This document shows, piece by piece, positions 1 through 12,985 of a stretch of DNA of 64,000 bases. Origin of the DNA: Antedon bifida. Taxonomy: Eukaryota > Echinodermata > Crinoidea > Comatulida > Antedonidae. The stretch covers positions 10,590,001 through 10,654,000 of the forward strand of contig OY727099.1 in the NCBI GenBank assembly GCA_963402885.1, written 5' to 3'. The notes under the pieces are model-generated. The model saw nothing but the letters and a program-made list of their open reading frames with translations. It did not search any database and had not been told where the DNA came from. The translations under genes and the position numbers were made by a program. Position 1 is the first letter of the stretch, and each line of letters starts with the position of its first letter.

Positions 1-2365
1 TGTTGCATAATACAAATGCTTACTAAGTTTGTGGCGTATGAGGATTTTATTGGAGGAAAGTGTGAAAGATTGAATTCACTCAATGGTTGCACAATTTGCG
101 ATTAACTCCCAAGCCCACGCTTCTTCTTTCTAGATAAAAACAAAATCTGTGGAAAATAGTTGTCTAACAATTTGTTGAACCAATTGCAAACGGTTTCTAC
201 ATAGAATTCTATGAAAAGAATCTGTTTTTCCACAAGGCCATTTCTGGCATATTATTCAACGTTTAAAGAAGCATCATCATGAAGTTCAACCCTTGTGTAA
301 ATTTGCAGACGATGAAATGAAGCTTTGGAACTATGTTCATTAAATGAACTTCAGTTTGCATGAAGTCAGAATGAGATGTTTACGTTGTTGAAACTTCCAC
401 CAGCTTCAAGTCAGCTGTACCGCTGTAGTACAGTTGTTAGAGCTACTCTTGTAAAACAAAATTAAATAAATTAATAAAGATTTGAGGTTTGCAATTCACA
501 GTGGATTGTTTCCATAGATGACCAGTTTTTAGACCAGGTTTTTTTTAATGTTCTGGTCTAAAATTAAAATGACTAGTTACTTATAAGTTCTAGGTTTTTA
601 ATTTGAGGTCTGTAATTTGGGGTTAGGGTTAGGCTTAGGCTGTGTCAATGATTCAAAATATTATTATTTTGTGGAATTATTATAATTTACTAAAATAAAT
701 TTTATGTTAAATAATATAATTTTAATGTTTATATATTTATATAGTTTTGTTTAAAATCTATTTTATGTTTCATATATCAAAAAGTAGTATTTTTGTTGTT
801 GTGTAGTAATATAATTTGTAAACTTAAATGCAAAGAAAAATGTAATCTGTTTTGGTAATTGGGGCAAAAATTTGTAATTATAAATTAGAGATTTATTTTT
901 TGTTTGTACTTAAGGTATTATGATATTGAAAACATATCAAGAATTTTATTATAAAAAAAGGAAAATCATGATTTTTAAAAAAGCATGATTGAAGTTTGAA
1001 AGCAACTAAATGCATCTTAAAATATAAATAATTCTTAAAAAATAATAAATTTTAAAGATTATTTCTGGAAATCAATAACAACAACCACTTCTATTAAGAA
1101 AAAAAAAGTTAAGTTGGTTTATTTATCTTATAATTCTTGTTTCTATGCAAAAGATTTATAAACCAGCATTTAAACACACAATACTGATTTGGATGTAGGC
1201 CCTCTGTTAGTACATTAAGCGGCCACCTCATAAGTTAAGCTCACCTCCTGAACTTGACATTGCCTGTAAGTGGGTGGGCTTATGCTCGAGCCAGTATTGT
1301 TTATTTGTAAGATTCTTTTTAATTAATCATCAGTTTTTATGATAATTGTACTATTATTATTTCTATTAATATTGTTTTGTCTGTAATATTCTTTGTATAA
1401 AGATTGTAAATAACCCAGAAAGTTTGAACCAAAGTTCATTGAACTTTAACTAATCAAGCAAAGTGAATATGTAAATAAGGTTGACCTCTGAATGTCAATG
1501 TTTCCTAATCTTGATATTATGTTGAACTAATGCAAGGAAAAATTGACTAAGAATTTGTACATATGTTTAAGCGGAAATAGACTGAATTGGATCCTTGTAA
1601 AGCGAGTGGTTGTATGGTTCTTGTGTGGGAGTGCGTGGGCTTTTGTGTATTTTCTATTTTCACAATTGGATCTTTTTTAAACGGAAATGTCTGTAGAAAA
1701 AAAAATCTATGCAAATTAAATTTGGATTTTATTAAATTTTTATATTTCTGTGTGTGAGAGAGTTGAATTTACGAGTGTAGAGCAATATTAATACCGTAAT
1801 TTTTAAAAATACTACTGTTAAGATAAAAATTTAATTTTTACAAGAGCGCTATTTGACGTTTTAAAAATGAAATATGTTTTAACCAAACATACTGAAGATG
1901 ATTTCATTATGTATGCATATATTATGTATCGTACTGTATTTTTGATCAAATCTATTGGAATACATCGTTATACATATCTAGATATGGTGTGTCCGCCGTC
2001 TTTACCTGAAATACATTCACAAACAATGCACAAATCAATGTGAATTCTGTATTCGAAAATTATAAATATGCAAATTTGTTTTAAGGTCACAACCTTTCAA
2101 CTATCACCTTGTTTAATGTTTTTCAAAAGCTGTGAAATTCAGTGTACATTATACAAATTTATTATATAAATGTATATGTATACCAATATGCTGAATTTAT
2201 ACTTAAATGATACTCTGCAGAGATAACATAATTATACAACACATTTTATTTAGTGTATTATAACTGTGATGTTATATAAGGTCATCATGTTCTATTATAT
2301 AATTTAAAGATCTAAGCATGGGGGATAAAAAGTGTGTGTTTGTGAACAGTACTTAGAGGTTTTTA

Positions 2366-2390
2366 GGGAGGGGAGGGAGGGGGTGGGGGT
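2366..2390 (+). other. G-run cluster with quadruplex-forming pattern
   Basis: Six closely spaced runs of three to five G (GGGAGGGGAGGGAGGG followed by two longer runs) on the plus strand meet the usual four-run quadruplex pattern. It lies in otherwise AT-rich DNA. If the region is transcribed from the left, the motif would be in the RNA. Confidence 0.5.
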
Positions 2391-2860
2391 TGAATAAGAC
2401 AGATGGGAGATGGTACTAAGCTACAGCTGATTAGCACATATCTGCCATATAAAAGTCCCTGTTTTTTGTTACATAAATTTTACATGTCAAATTAAATATT
2501 ACAAAGAGGTTGGAATAAATGCTTACCACAAAGGTATCATTGTATTACTGTATCCTTAAGTTGCTGTAAATTGTATTACTGTATCCTTAAGTTGTTGTAA
2601 TTTGTTTTAAATAAGTAACATAAAGGGGATGTTATTTAGATAATACATAGAATATTGTTTTATTGGAACATGCTTAAATGAAGTGAAATATTTTGATTTT
2701 AGGTATGTAAAGATGAAAATTCTCTTTATCACAGAATGAGATTATATTTTTGATAACGTGTAAAAAAGCAAATATTTGGGGATAATTTTCTATAATATTT
2801 GTATCATCAGGATTGTTGTATATAAAAGCATGTCATTATTGAATGTTGCCAGCTTCTTGT

Positions 2861-2895
2861 TGTCATGGCAATATATTTTCCTAATTGCCATGACA
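2861..2895. repeat. Perfect 12-bp inverted repeat (hairpin)
   Basis: TGTCATGGCAAT at 2,861-2,872 is matched exactly by ATTGCCATGACA at 2,884-2,895, leaving an 11-nt loop. The stem is too short for a standard microRNA precursor. It could be an RNA hairpin in a UTR or a remnant of an inverted-repeat element. Confidence 0.5.
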
Positions 2896-3160
2896 TGTTT
2901 CTGTTACCAAGACAATAACATTGTGTTTTCATGACACCGTCACAAAAAAAAATGCTGAAAATATTTTTTAATTTTTTAAAAATTAATCATCATTAGTATT
3001 TGTATGGGGATTATATTTTGTACAGTTGTCACTATACCAGGCTGATTCGTTTTTAATTTTGACTTAAATAATATAGTGTTTATTTTATATAACATGCAAT
3101 GACTTTAAGCGGATACCTTTGTCGATCTTAAGACAATATTTCAATAAAGGCATTACTCAA

Positions 3161-5996
3161 TGTTCGTTTAAGTAATTTTTTTCATTGTCATTATTGTAAA
3201 CAAAAAATTATTGATTTAAAAAAAAGGATTAATGGCCAAGCATTTGATATTTCCATTTTCTTATGCATATCCATTGTCCTAACATTAGTTGTATTATTTA
3301 ATATTTTTTAATATTTTCAAATATTGATAATTATAGAAATCAAATTTTCGTCCAATCGTCTGTGCATTGATTAATGAATATTCATTAATCCATGATCCGT
3401 GTCAGTGACTTGTGAGCACCTTTCGTTGTGAGGACCTTTCGTGACGTCATAAAATCCTTGTCCAATCAAATGTGATCTTTGTCAATTACCTGATAACTGT
3501 TTAATTAATTAATGAAAGCTTATTTTGTAACGAAAACAAGTTGAAATCTTTAATTGTATACATGTACTGTATTACAGTATGTAGCTCTAAAAATTATCAA
3601 TTCAGGCTACACTTTAACATATACCCGCCTGGTATAATAGGTAACGCTGTTTTGCTGTAATGTGACTCTAAACCTCTATTGAAGTTTTACTTATTGTAAC
3701 CGCTTACTTTTCTGTAACATTAATAATGTGCAGACGGCGGCTTGAGGAACATTATTAATTTTGGTATTATAAAATGTTAGATTACAAATGTAACAACGTC
3801 ACGTACAACTATTCCTGTTAATTCCCAAATCACTCTTACAAAATCACTCAGATTACATGATTTAATAAAGTTTTGATCTTTGGCAAACATTCAATAAATC
3901 ATCTTTTTTTTAAAAAGAATAATGTTATCACTTTGAATAATAAATAATTGTAAGCTGATCAAATAATGAATTGAAATACTTTTAAAAACTGAATATTATT
4001 TAAAACCTTTGGCAAACTTGAACTAGTTTTCGTTTTACTTCATTGTTTGTCAGCGGATCCGTTTGTCGAAATAAAAGAGTTTATTCTTGGCGATTTGCCT
4101 CGATATTTTGATTGAATCTGAAATCGCAGGATTATTACATGCTCTTTGGTAACTATAAATAAACAGACAAACACAAATTAAAATACACTAGGCTGAAAAC
4201 AACTAAACTGAAACAAGGTTTAAATTGTAGGACTATTGGTGTACGTGACTTGGTCCTTTAGTAAAGTTATAAAGCATAAAATAACATTTTAGTAATAAAG
4301 GGAACCGTATTCTAACGTACGTAACTTCTCTTTTGTACGGAGGCCCAAACCGTTCCGGCAAACTTTACAATTATATTAAAGGAAAACTAACAGTGACAAT
4401 GACTTTTCACTTAGGATCGGACGGCCACCATACTTTTGTTTATTTTTACTTTGCAGGGCACACATTTTTTTCAAATTCGTGTTCAAGTGTCTCCCCCTTT
4501 TTGGGGATATGGTAGTCATACAAGTTTTGTTTTTTAAAGAACTTGAAATCAAGTTTATTGTATACTCTTATTTCGCACCAGACTTCTAATTGTACCGTAA
4601 CACAAATCAGCAGACCATAGGCCTAATATGTGCCTATGAGTCGGAAATTGTTCGCATAAAATAGTCCAATAATACTCATTCTAAACTTAGAGCTTAATCT
4701 GACGGCAACAACAGCTAGTCTTGGGTGCAAATTCTAAAATAAAATAACTGTAGAGTCCAGATTGTGGCTTTATCATTATCTTGGTTTCACCGTGTGGGTT
4801 TATCGAATTACCTAATTCTGCTGACGTGTTCCAATCAATATCTCATTAATTAAAAGATTTTTTTGATATCTGTATTTTTTGAATTTTTTTTTAAAAGATT
4901 TATGTGTGAAGCCTATTTTTATACGTTTCAAGTTTAGCGACTTTAGCTAAATCGTTCGTAATGCATAGTGAAATTCTTATAAAAACTTAATTTCAATTGG
5001 CGATTTTCTTCTTTTTTTGATTAAGAAAGGCCTATGTGAAACTAAAGAGTTAGTAAGCGATCACTATAGGTATAAATATATATATGTTGGCCACTATTTA
5101 AAGTACCCTTAAAAATCAACTTTATAACCGAATACGGCGAAAAGGGGGTCAGTATTAGAAAAAAGTGGAAACTGCAGTCATTTTTACCCCCTGCGGCTGT
5201 ATCTAAAGTGAAGACCAACCAATAGGTCCGCAAAAAATGATGGGATTAATAATATTTTTGTCACCGTTCATATTATTTCATTTTGACTTTTTAACAGCGA
5301 ATATTTACGTTAGCTGTCAAAGCTGATTAATGTCTTCAAATGATGTTCGTCTTGCGGTCTGGCTCGATTTCCACAACTGACGATTACCAAGATTTTCATG
5401 TTTTTCTAAGCAGTTGGTGGTTGTCTAAACCTTGCTTTATCTGTATGATTGATGCTTTGATTGACAGACTGTTCTTCGGATGATGACGTCACGGTTAGTT
5501 TCGTACTTTATTCTAACTTCACAATGTCCCCTAAATTGACAAATTTAAAGTCACTTAATTAAAGCAATTACCGGTAATGTATATATATCATATCATTGCA
5601 ATCGTTTTTAACAGTAAAACAAGCTAAAATTCCTAACACTTTTGAAAATGCATGAGGCTCTATTAAACAGATACTTAATTAATAATTGATAGATACAAAT
5701 AGATGTACTGATTATGTTTGATGTGTGGCTAATTGTTATTTATGCATATGTAGTTATAATTGTCTGTCTTTGCAATCCATGTTCATTCCTGATGATGATG
5801 ATGATGATGATCAGATCGAAATGTCGAATCGTGGCTTGCCTCTCGTTATTTGGAGTCAGTTTTATACAAATAATATGCAAATATTAATACACATCTGTAA
5901 TATTTATAATGTAATATTATATCTGATTCGCTTTGCTTGTACCTTAATGTATCTCCTGTAATGTTTAAATCACTGTAATGTTTCGTTTTCTTTCAG
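3161..5996. other. Intergenic DNA, no gene seen
   Basis: Reading frames here are short and look like chance. A perfect 22-bp palindrome of TTAATGAAT halves lies at 3,369-3,390, and a short GAT microsatellite at about 5,790-5,812. No family-like protein segment was found on either strand. Confidence 0.4.
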
Positions 5997-6085
5997 CTCT
6001 TCATTTCTTGTCTAAACTACATCACTATCCGACGAGAACCAAGTCTCTTCTCCTTGGGTTTGCGTTGAGCATTGCGTCAGTGTCT
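5997..6085 (+). CDS. Candidate internal exon, product unknown
   Basis: A strong acceptor (pyrimidine tract ending TTTCAG) opens an 89-bp block that closes at a consensus GTAAGT donor at 6,086. One frame is open throughout, ends on a codon boundary and encodes a peptide ending in the hydrophobic run SLLLGFALSIASVS. There is no ATG inside, so a partner exon would be needed, and none was recognised on either side. It could be a coding exon of an unidentified gene or a 5' UTR exon of the secreted-protein gene at 7,891. Support is only the splice signals plus an open frame. Confidence 0.22.
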
Positions 6086-7890
6086 GTAAGTAGCAATTAA
6101 ATAAGATTTAATACTATATTGTTGTCTTTGTATTACTATGATAATATTAGGCAACGCCACCAAACCTAATTACACGTTAGTTCATTGTCTACGCTGAAAC
6201 AAACCCACGAAATGTGTCTTGTATTTTAACAATATATAAATATATCCTTCGTGGTTTTATTGTTTATTTGAGTGATCGTATATTTCACCATTAATGATCT
6301 ATAGCACGTTTACAATTTTGAAAACGAAATTAATGGCATGTTGTCGAGACCAGTATTACTGTTAACGGGGTTTAGCGAATCATGATCAAATAAACACATC
6401 AAATGTAGTATAAACAAACGGGAAATATTATGGGTTTCCTTATGGGGTTAACATCTCAACCACTTTCCATTCTCTGATGAAACAATAAAAAATAAATAGT
6501 TCAGTAAGATTACACAGTGACTTGCAGTAGCATCATTGTACCCATCAGACAAGATGTACTCTTCCCTGTATCATATCATAACTATCATCACCATAACTAT
6601 TTCTTAGAAAGTCTAAACTAATTGTATAATTATGTTTAGTGAATCCGAATTAATTCATTCATGCGCAAACGTATTTCTTTGTATAGTTATTGTTTGGAAA
6701 GTTAAATACTGTATAACTCTATTTTAGTTTTAGTTTATTTTAATCATTTTCGTTCCACGTAGGCCCCAGTTCTCATGACCAATGTAAAGACTCACAAAAT
6801 CGAATACCACTTTTCTTCGTGTTCTCTCCATTTTACATCCGTACCATATTATTTCCAAGCCCAATTAAAAAAGGATAAGAACTTTAATGTGGATTTAATG
6901 TTGTCTTCCGTTGAACTAAAACCTCACCGCTGCCGCCGTCCTTAACATATCAACGACGCGGTATTTATTTTGAATCCCCTCAAGTTCAACCATTATAAAT
7001 ACATTATTGTCTTTGTCGCCGTTTAAGGGGATCTGAAAATTCTTATTACTTTCATTTTACATGATTTATCGGCCATTTTGCCGTATCTGTTATGCATTGT
7101 TTGTGTTCGCATTCTAGTGGTTTATTTTCATAGTTTAAACGCAAAATGTGCCGTATTTCATGTTTTCTTCACACCTCATTTAAATCCGCGACGGAAATGC
7201 GCAAGCCTTGAGATAAGAGGTATTTTTTTAGTAAATTAGCAAGCAGGGTTACTCCTGACCGTAGTTGCAAAGAGGTGCTTAGTTTTTGACAAGGTCTATG
7301 CGAATTTATACATAGTGACTTTGACATTTTGATTGGCGCGTATAAGTTTGTTGTCTGACAACGTCAACCAATCCCAGGAGAGCATCAGCCAACTATTCGA
7401 TAGGGTTTCGTCGTATCACTGGCGTAGGAGAGCATTCTGTAAAACCACGCTACTCAAACCTCGTCATTTTCTAGATTTGACACTTAAGTGATAGGATAAT
7501 TACCCTTAGGGAGTGTCAATTGTATACTGGAATTTTAAACAAACATCATGCTATGTCACTGACAGCCCTAACTGCTTTTCGAATCATATTCAAGTCGATT
7601 TCTATTGCTTTCGTTCAATCAAACATTGATATACAACCATGCTGGAATACATATTGAGATTGGTGGAAATAAGCAAGTATTTGTGCATACGGAAGTTTGT
7701 CACAACCGAGTGTTAGCCAAGAACTGAGCCACTTCAAAAGATGCTTAACATAGCTGCAATCAAGTTATCAAAACGACTTATTTCCGTTGTGTAAACACGT
7801 GTAAAGGCTTTATTAGTAGGCCTAGACAACTGTGATATTACTACACATTGATATTTAAGGATGCTTAAAAGTAGGACTACATTTTTCAAC
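6086..7890. other. Intergenic DNA upstream of the secreted-protein gene
   Basis: No coding frame was recognised. Two oppositely oriented CCAAT boxes lie at about 7,332-7,373, some 520-560 bp before the start codon at 7,891, and could belong to a promoter. No clear TATA box was found. Confidence 0.3.
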
Positions 7891-10800
7891 ATGGCTTGTC
7901 GCAGTGGCTTATTTTCTTTGAGTCTTATAATGCTTATTACAGGTAAGTGTATCATCTTTCGTTGTACGCGATTCACCCTGCATACCAACTTGATTACACA
8001 TAAACGAAGATGCTCACACCTAATTTGACGCGCGCGTTCAAAATCTGATAGTAATTTATAAAGTGACGCGTGTGTCAACATTGTGTTGATTTCGTCACGC
8101 ACTGATGATATGCCTGGGTCGTTCGCAACAGCCAACAGTGTGGTTAATATGGCCGTATTTTGCGTAAAATACTGTTCTCTTTTTAAATCCATTACTTTTT
8201 TATAGATATAATTATGTATATTCCCAACATGCAATCATGATTGAGTCCTTACGATTACGTTTGCAACGTTGTTTTCGTTGAATTTAAAAAATATATATTT
8301 TTTTAGATAAACAAGTTATATAATTTTAACAATAAGGCTGCACTACGCCACGGTGGCGTCACTGTTGCGTTTATCCACCTTAGGTGTTTATATAGTCAGT
8401 GAATTTATGCTGGTAGTGATTCGAATCGGATAATATCGGATTAATTTTTTATTTGTGCTAATCTGTGCGATTGTTAATATATTCTATAAGAGATTAGGTG
8501 ATGTTTAAGAAATTAACCCACTCAGCGTGGAGCGCCATGAGGGCAGTAGTTGACCACTGGATGCACAATAGCAAAGTTACATAACCGCTGAAATTTTACA
8601 ATATGTCTTCTTTGACGTTCCATAACTCACAAAGTATAATCCATAACCCAATTCTCAACCTACTCGTTGCGTAGGCCATGTTGTTGTGGGTCTGTACTGA
8701 GTTGTCCTTAATCATCAAATTCTAAAAAATTTAAACTTGTTGAAACGAAAGTAAGAATTTCATATTTTGTTACCGTCTTTTGTATTGTTAAGCGGTTCAC
8801 AGAGCGTTTCTTAATTCGCTTGATATCTCATTTAATTGCGTAGGTTTATGTTGTTTACAGTAAATCATCAATTTTGATTTCATAAAACTATTTTCACCTG
8901 AATTATTTAGTTTTGCCAAAAGCCTACTCGATTTTCGCTCCTTTAGTTGGAAGATAAACCTTATGAAAAAGACGTTACTATAAAGCTTGGTTCCCACTAG
9001 GACGCAACGCAAGGAATTGAACAATCAAAAGCGATTGATTATTCAAACTGTTTCTTGTGATTGGTCAATTCGGTTGCGTCGCGTCTTAATGGGGAACCAA
9101 ACTTAAAGGTGGTTTACGCGTTTATAAAATTATGTTGACAAGGAATAACAAGAGGGGCACATGTTAGCATGGGCAATCAGCGTGTATCAACCCCGTGTAA
9201 GCATTGACTGAACCACGGAGCAGCAGGACCCTAACCACTAGTAATTTGTTAGCTATGACGTCATCAATCAATCAAACGTATATACTCCATGTCTTGGAAT
9301 TATGTATTTTGACATGTCATGTTGTTAATTCGACAAGAGCATGTTGATGGGTCGTCAACGTATTTCTGAGGTCTGTGAAAAGACGGACCGTGGTGTTTGA
9401 TTAAATGATGTTTAATTAAAATGCAATGGGGCAATGTTATTAAGGAGTAACAGATCAGTTTCTTCAAAATATTATTGGGCAAAACAAAATTAAGAATTCA
9501 ACACTGACGCGCGCGTCCTCATATCCACTAAACTTTTGAACGCGCGCGTCCTAAGTCCACTAAACTTTTGAACGCGCGCGTCAACTTGTTGAGTTCGTGA
9601 TGCCACTGCCGATTAGTGTTACAATGAAATATTTAACCAAATTGAATGTTTAATACGTGATAACATCTAGTATACTCTTGGGTTGTAAGTTGCAATAACT
9701 TACGACTTCTCCTTTGTGTAAGGGTCATGTACATACAATACCAGATTTTGATTGATAGATTCTGTTTGACGTATTGCCAATCTTAAGGACATTCCTTTAT
9801 TAAAACTGTATAATACTACATATTAACATATTGGTAGAGTTTAGATAAATTAATCATCCATTAAATTCAAACTATATGAAACTATCGTGTATTCAACTAT
9901 TATTAAATAATACGAATAAATGAAAATGTATAATTGTTTTTGTATTGTAGTAGATCTGCACCGATGGTTGCGTCGTAGAGACGGAATTGAATAATTCAGC
10001 TAATTTTATCTTAAATGAATGTTAACGGTTGTTTTTTCATGAAATAAACAACTAACGAATCGAAAAGACAAAAAATAGTGACATTTATCTTCTTAATTAA
10101 TGATAATTAGCCAAAAGAATATTTATTGCGAGGTAGTAACGACGTGGTTCTTGGAAAGGTCGACGTTGGCTCGATATTTCATCAAATAAATTATATTTCA
10201 AAACTCTATATTCGTCGAGGAAATCTTGTTAACATTTATTACATAGTCAGAGTAGAGGGAATTCATTGTAAAGTCTACTAAATGTGATTATTCCCTGGTT
10301 GCATGTTTTTATTTAAGCTGTACTGAATGTTCGTATTTTCTCTCTTAAAATAGCTCAATATATTAAGTTTCTATTCATATAACAATTATTATAGTTGATA
10401 GAAAAAACAGTTTCCAATAATGTCCCGCATCTGCTTAATAAATTCTTGAATTATTTTACCCACGTTGGTAATATTTTAATAATTTAACACTCTCTTCGAA
10501 CCTATCCCAACATTTTTGGAAATAGTGTTTCGTAGATTGTTAAATGTTACACTGTAACCATTGGACCTATATTTCATTAAAAAAAAGTGTCTAGTACTTT
10601 GACGCATGGTTCTTAAGCACGTATACTGTGTCTACTCTTCTATATGCTATGTCGCTTGTTTTATTGGTCAAGTTTAAGTTAGTTGCGTGTTTGCGTTGCG
10701 TCCTAGTGGGAACCAAGCGTTATTGAGTTGCGTGTACGTGTTTGCGTTGCGTCCTAGTGTGAACCAAGCTTAAGTAAGTTGCGTGTACGTGTTACGTTTC

Positions 10801-12691
10801 CGTTTCGTCCTAGTGGGAACCAAGCTTAAGTTAGTTGCGTGGCGGTATTTGGGTTTCGTCCTAGTGGGAACCAAGCTTAAGTTAGTTGCGTGTACGTGGT
10901 TGCGTTCCGTCCCAGTGGGAACCAAGCTTAAGTTAGTTGTGTGTACGTTTTGGGTTTCGTCCTAGTGGGAACCAAGCTTAAGTTAGTTGCGTACGTGTTT
11001 GCATCCCAATGGGAACCAACCTTAAGTTATGCTAATGCAATTCAAACCGGAAATATTCAGGTAGCCATATTATTTATTAGTATAAAATGAAATTTCATAA
11101 CTCGGAAATGTCAGAGTAAATCAGTCAACAAGTTTTCTTTAATATTTATTGTTTAATATTTTATGGCAGTACACTCCTTTAAGAATGTGACTACATACTT
11201 GTACATACATAATGCATAATGTATCTTATCTACTGTTGAAGGTCACTGATTATTATACATTCCGTGATTTTCGTAGACTCCCATCTGACTAATGAATGAT
11301 GACTTGAAATGACATCGCGTAAACTAGGGCATCTTTGTATAGGAGCACACTCCAGTTCGTCGTCATATGGTGGTTATAAATTAATTTTTTCATGCATTTC
11401 TTGTTTATTAAAACGTTCACAATGCCGTGATGATGAAAGATTAACAATTTAAGGAGACAAAAAAAGATTTTCTAATAAACCATTAAAAATATTCTATTTT
11501 GAATTACAAACTTAGGCAAGTATTGATTTGCAGAAAGTCGTACTAAAGGGAGGTTTAAAATCATTTACTGTGTGTCAAAAACGGAATGTACTGCTAGCAA
11601 CTACATCTTTTCAACAACTTTTTCCGTTACTATACTGGAGACGCAATACATGGACGTAACGCAACCAATTTAACCAATCACGAGCGACGGATTATTCAAC
11701 CGTCGCTTGTGATTGGATAACTCGTTTGCGCGTCTACGTTCTTGCGTTGCGTTTCTCTATACTAGAGTGAGAACCAAGCTTTAAGTTTAAGTGATGATAC
11801 GCGCACGAATTGTGCATATTGAAGTACACCATACCCGAGAAAAGTGATATTATATATAATCTTACTTTTGTCTAACTATACCAATATTATTAGTCTAAAT
11901 GTAGTACCAACTGAGACATTATTCAATTATATTCTTATTAATCACCTTGTTTTATCTTCATTACTCATTTTTATTTTCATAAAGTGTTACTACCAAGTAC
12001 GTCGTCTCGAAGAGAACCAGGTGTAAAATTAGACCTACGGAGCGGCAATGTAACAGGTTCAAGTGATTGCATACAGATAGTCGTGCCTCCAATGCCGTCG
12101 AACAACGGACTATGTGACTCCCAAGCTGTAGTAAAGGTCGACTTCTCTGGAATATGCAAGTCTGTCAAGTTTGTCTTGATATACGGGGATAATCCTACGT
12201 TATGGACAGTAGATATATCTGACTCGCAGACGGGGGACGGGTACGGGGGAAGCCGAGATCAAGTAAGAGCGTCAAATATCGCTGAAACGCAAATTTTCAA
12301 TAGGCAGATGCGTATTTACAGCAATAGTCTCCCGGGACACACAGACGCTACAATCGATGGGGGCTTACTGCTTAAAGTTATTGACAATATTGCAGAAAAA
12401 GGAAGTAGATTAACTTTACAAATAAGTGATGAGAGAATACAGTGGAATAATCACAAATCTGAGAAGGGTGTGATGAGGAACAAGTACCTCTACACTTTAA
12501 GTGGTCAAGAACCCATATTTGGAGATGAACTAGAGTATAATATATATGCAGGGTTTAATAGAGTTCCCGGAGGAACGTTTCGATCGGGAACAGGTCTCTG
12601 TGATGTTAATATTTATCCAATAACAAATGAAGGTAAGCTCCATCATTTTACTTTTTGTACAGCTGATAGTTACGTTGTTTCAGCTAGTTAG
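7891..12691 (+). CDS. Secreted protein of unnamed family, two visible coding exons
   Basis: Exon 1 is 7,891-7,942 (ATG, 17 codons plus one base) and encodes a signal peptide (MACRSGLFSLSLIMLIT) before a consensus GTAAGT donor. Exon 2 begins at 11,985 after an AAAG acceptor, in the matching phase 1, and stays open for about 235 codons to a TAG at 12,689-12,691. A good donor (GAAG|GTAAGC) at 12,632/12,633 suggests exon 2 may end there and continue into an exon I could not place. The mature protein is soluble-looking, with few cysteines (in SSDC, GLCDSQ, GICKSV, GLCDV), motifs IYGDNPTLWTVDISDS, GDGYGGS, NIYAGFNRVPGGTF, and two N-x-S/T sites. I do not recognise a named domain; the length and lack of repeats suggest a single beta-rich extracellular domain. 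Function unknown. The 4-kb intron is full of family B repeats. Confidence 0.6.
8981..9107. mobile_element. Family B inverted-repeat MITE
   Basis: The copy opens with AAGCTTGGTTCCCACTAGG and closes with the inverse (GGGGAACCAAACTT). The centre holds GCGATTGATTATTCAAAC and a GTGATTGGTCAA box. It lies in intron 1 of the secreted-protein gene. About 125 bp with no coding capacity makes it a non-autonomous DNA transposon. Confidence 0.75.
9505..9587. repeat. Minisatellite with ACGCGCGCGT core
   Basis: Two and a half units of about 36 bp, each with a GACGCGCGCGTC or AACGCGCGCGTC palindrome joined by a spacer containing CCACTAAACTTTTGA. It is strongly CpG-rich in an AT-rich setting. The same palindrome forms another array at 39,860-40,050 with a different spacer. 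Confidence 0.7.
10669..11029 (+). repeat. Tandem array of family B end fragments
   Basis: Seven head-to-tail units of about 50 bp, each ending in GTCCTAGTGGGAACCAAGC or a close variant and joined by TTAAGTTAGTTGCGTG. The unit equals the right terminal part of the family B MITE without the left half, so a terminal fragment was amplified into a satellite-like array. Long open frames through it are repeat artefacts. Confidence 0.8.
11640..11787. mobile_element. Family B MITE, diverged
   Basis: Contains GACGCAATACATGGACG, ACCAATCACGAGCGACGG, its inverse CGTCGCTTGTGATTGG, and the end GAGAACCAAGCTTTA. It ends about 200 bp before exon 2 of the secreted-protein gene. Confidence 0.7.
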
Positions 12692-12746
12692 ATTGCTTTG
12701 GTTACAGTGAAAAATCAGGAAGAACCACGCAAGAAAACGTATCTTT

Positions 12747-12985
12747 GTTAAGCGCGGTTCCCACTAGAGACGCAACGCAAGCGAGTTGACCAATGACAAG
12801 CCACTGTTCGAATACTCCATCACTTGTGATTGATTAAATCACTTGCGTTGCGTCGCTAGAATGGGAACTAAGCTTAAATGCGTACGCGCAGCGCAAGTAC
12901 ACGCAATGCGATTAATTTTATCGTCGATTGTGATTGGTCAAATTATTTTGTTACTGGTAAATTGCGTCCTATCAAGCTTAAGATA
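12747..12985. mobile_element. Family B MITE followed by a half copy
   Basis: A full copy runs 12,747-12,878 (CGGTTCCCACTAGAGACG to TAGAATGGGAACTAAGC). A partial copy with GATTGTGATTGGTCAAATT and GCGTCCTATCAAGCTTAAG follows directly to 12,985. The pair starts about 55 bp after the stop codon at 12,691, so it may lie in the 3' UTR of the secreted-protein gene. Confidence 0.7.

Larger units (their letters stand above)
1..3160. other. AT-rich stretch without a recognisable gene; possible 3' UTR from the left
   Basis: No reading frame on either strand looks coding. The stretch is AT-rich with many ATTTA-like and TGTAAATA-like words, and an AATAAA at about 3,142-3,147 is followed by a T-rich tail. 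That would suit a long 3' UTR of a plus-strand gene whose coding part lies left of the window. This is inference only; plain intergenic DNA is equally possible. Confidence 0.25.

Noticed and set aside
7734-8234. 166-codon minus-strand open frame
   Set aside because: It lies antisense to the signal-peptide exon, has no recognisable domain, and its composition looks like chance reading of non-coding DNA.
10783-10965. 60-codon frame with repeated VGTKLKLV words
   Set aside because: It is a translation of the family B tandem array; the peptide repeat follows the DNA repeat.
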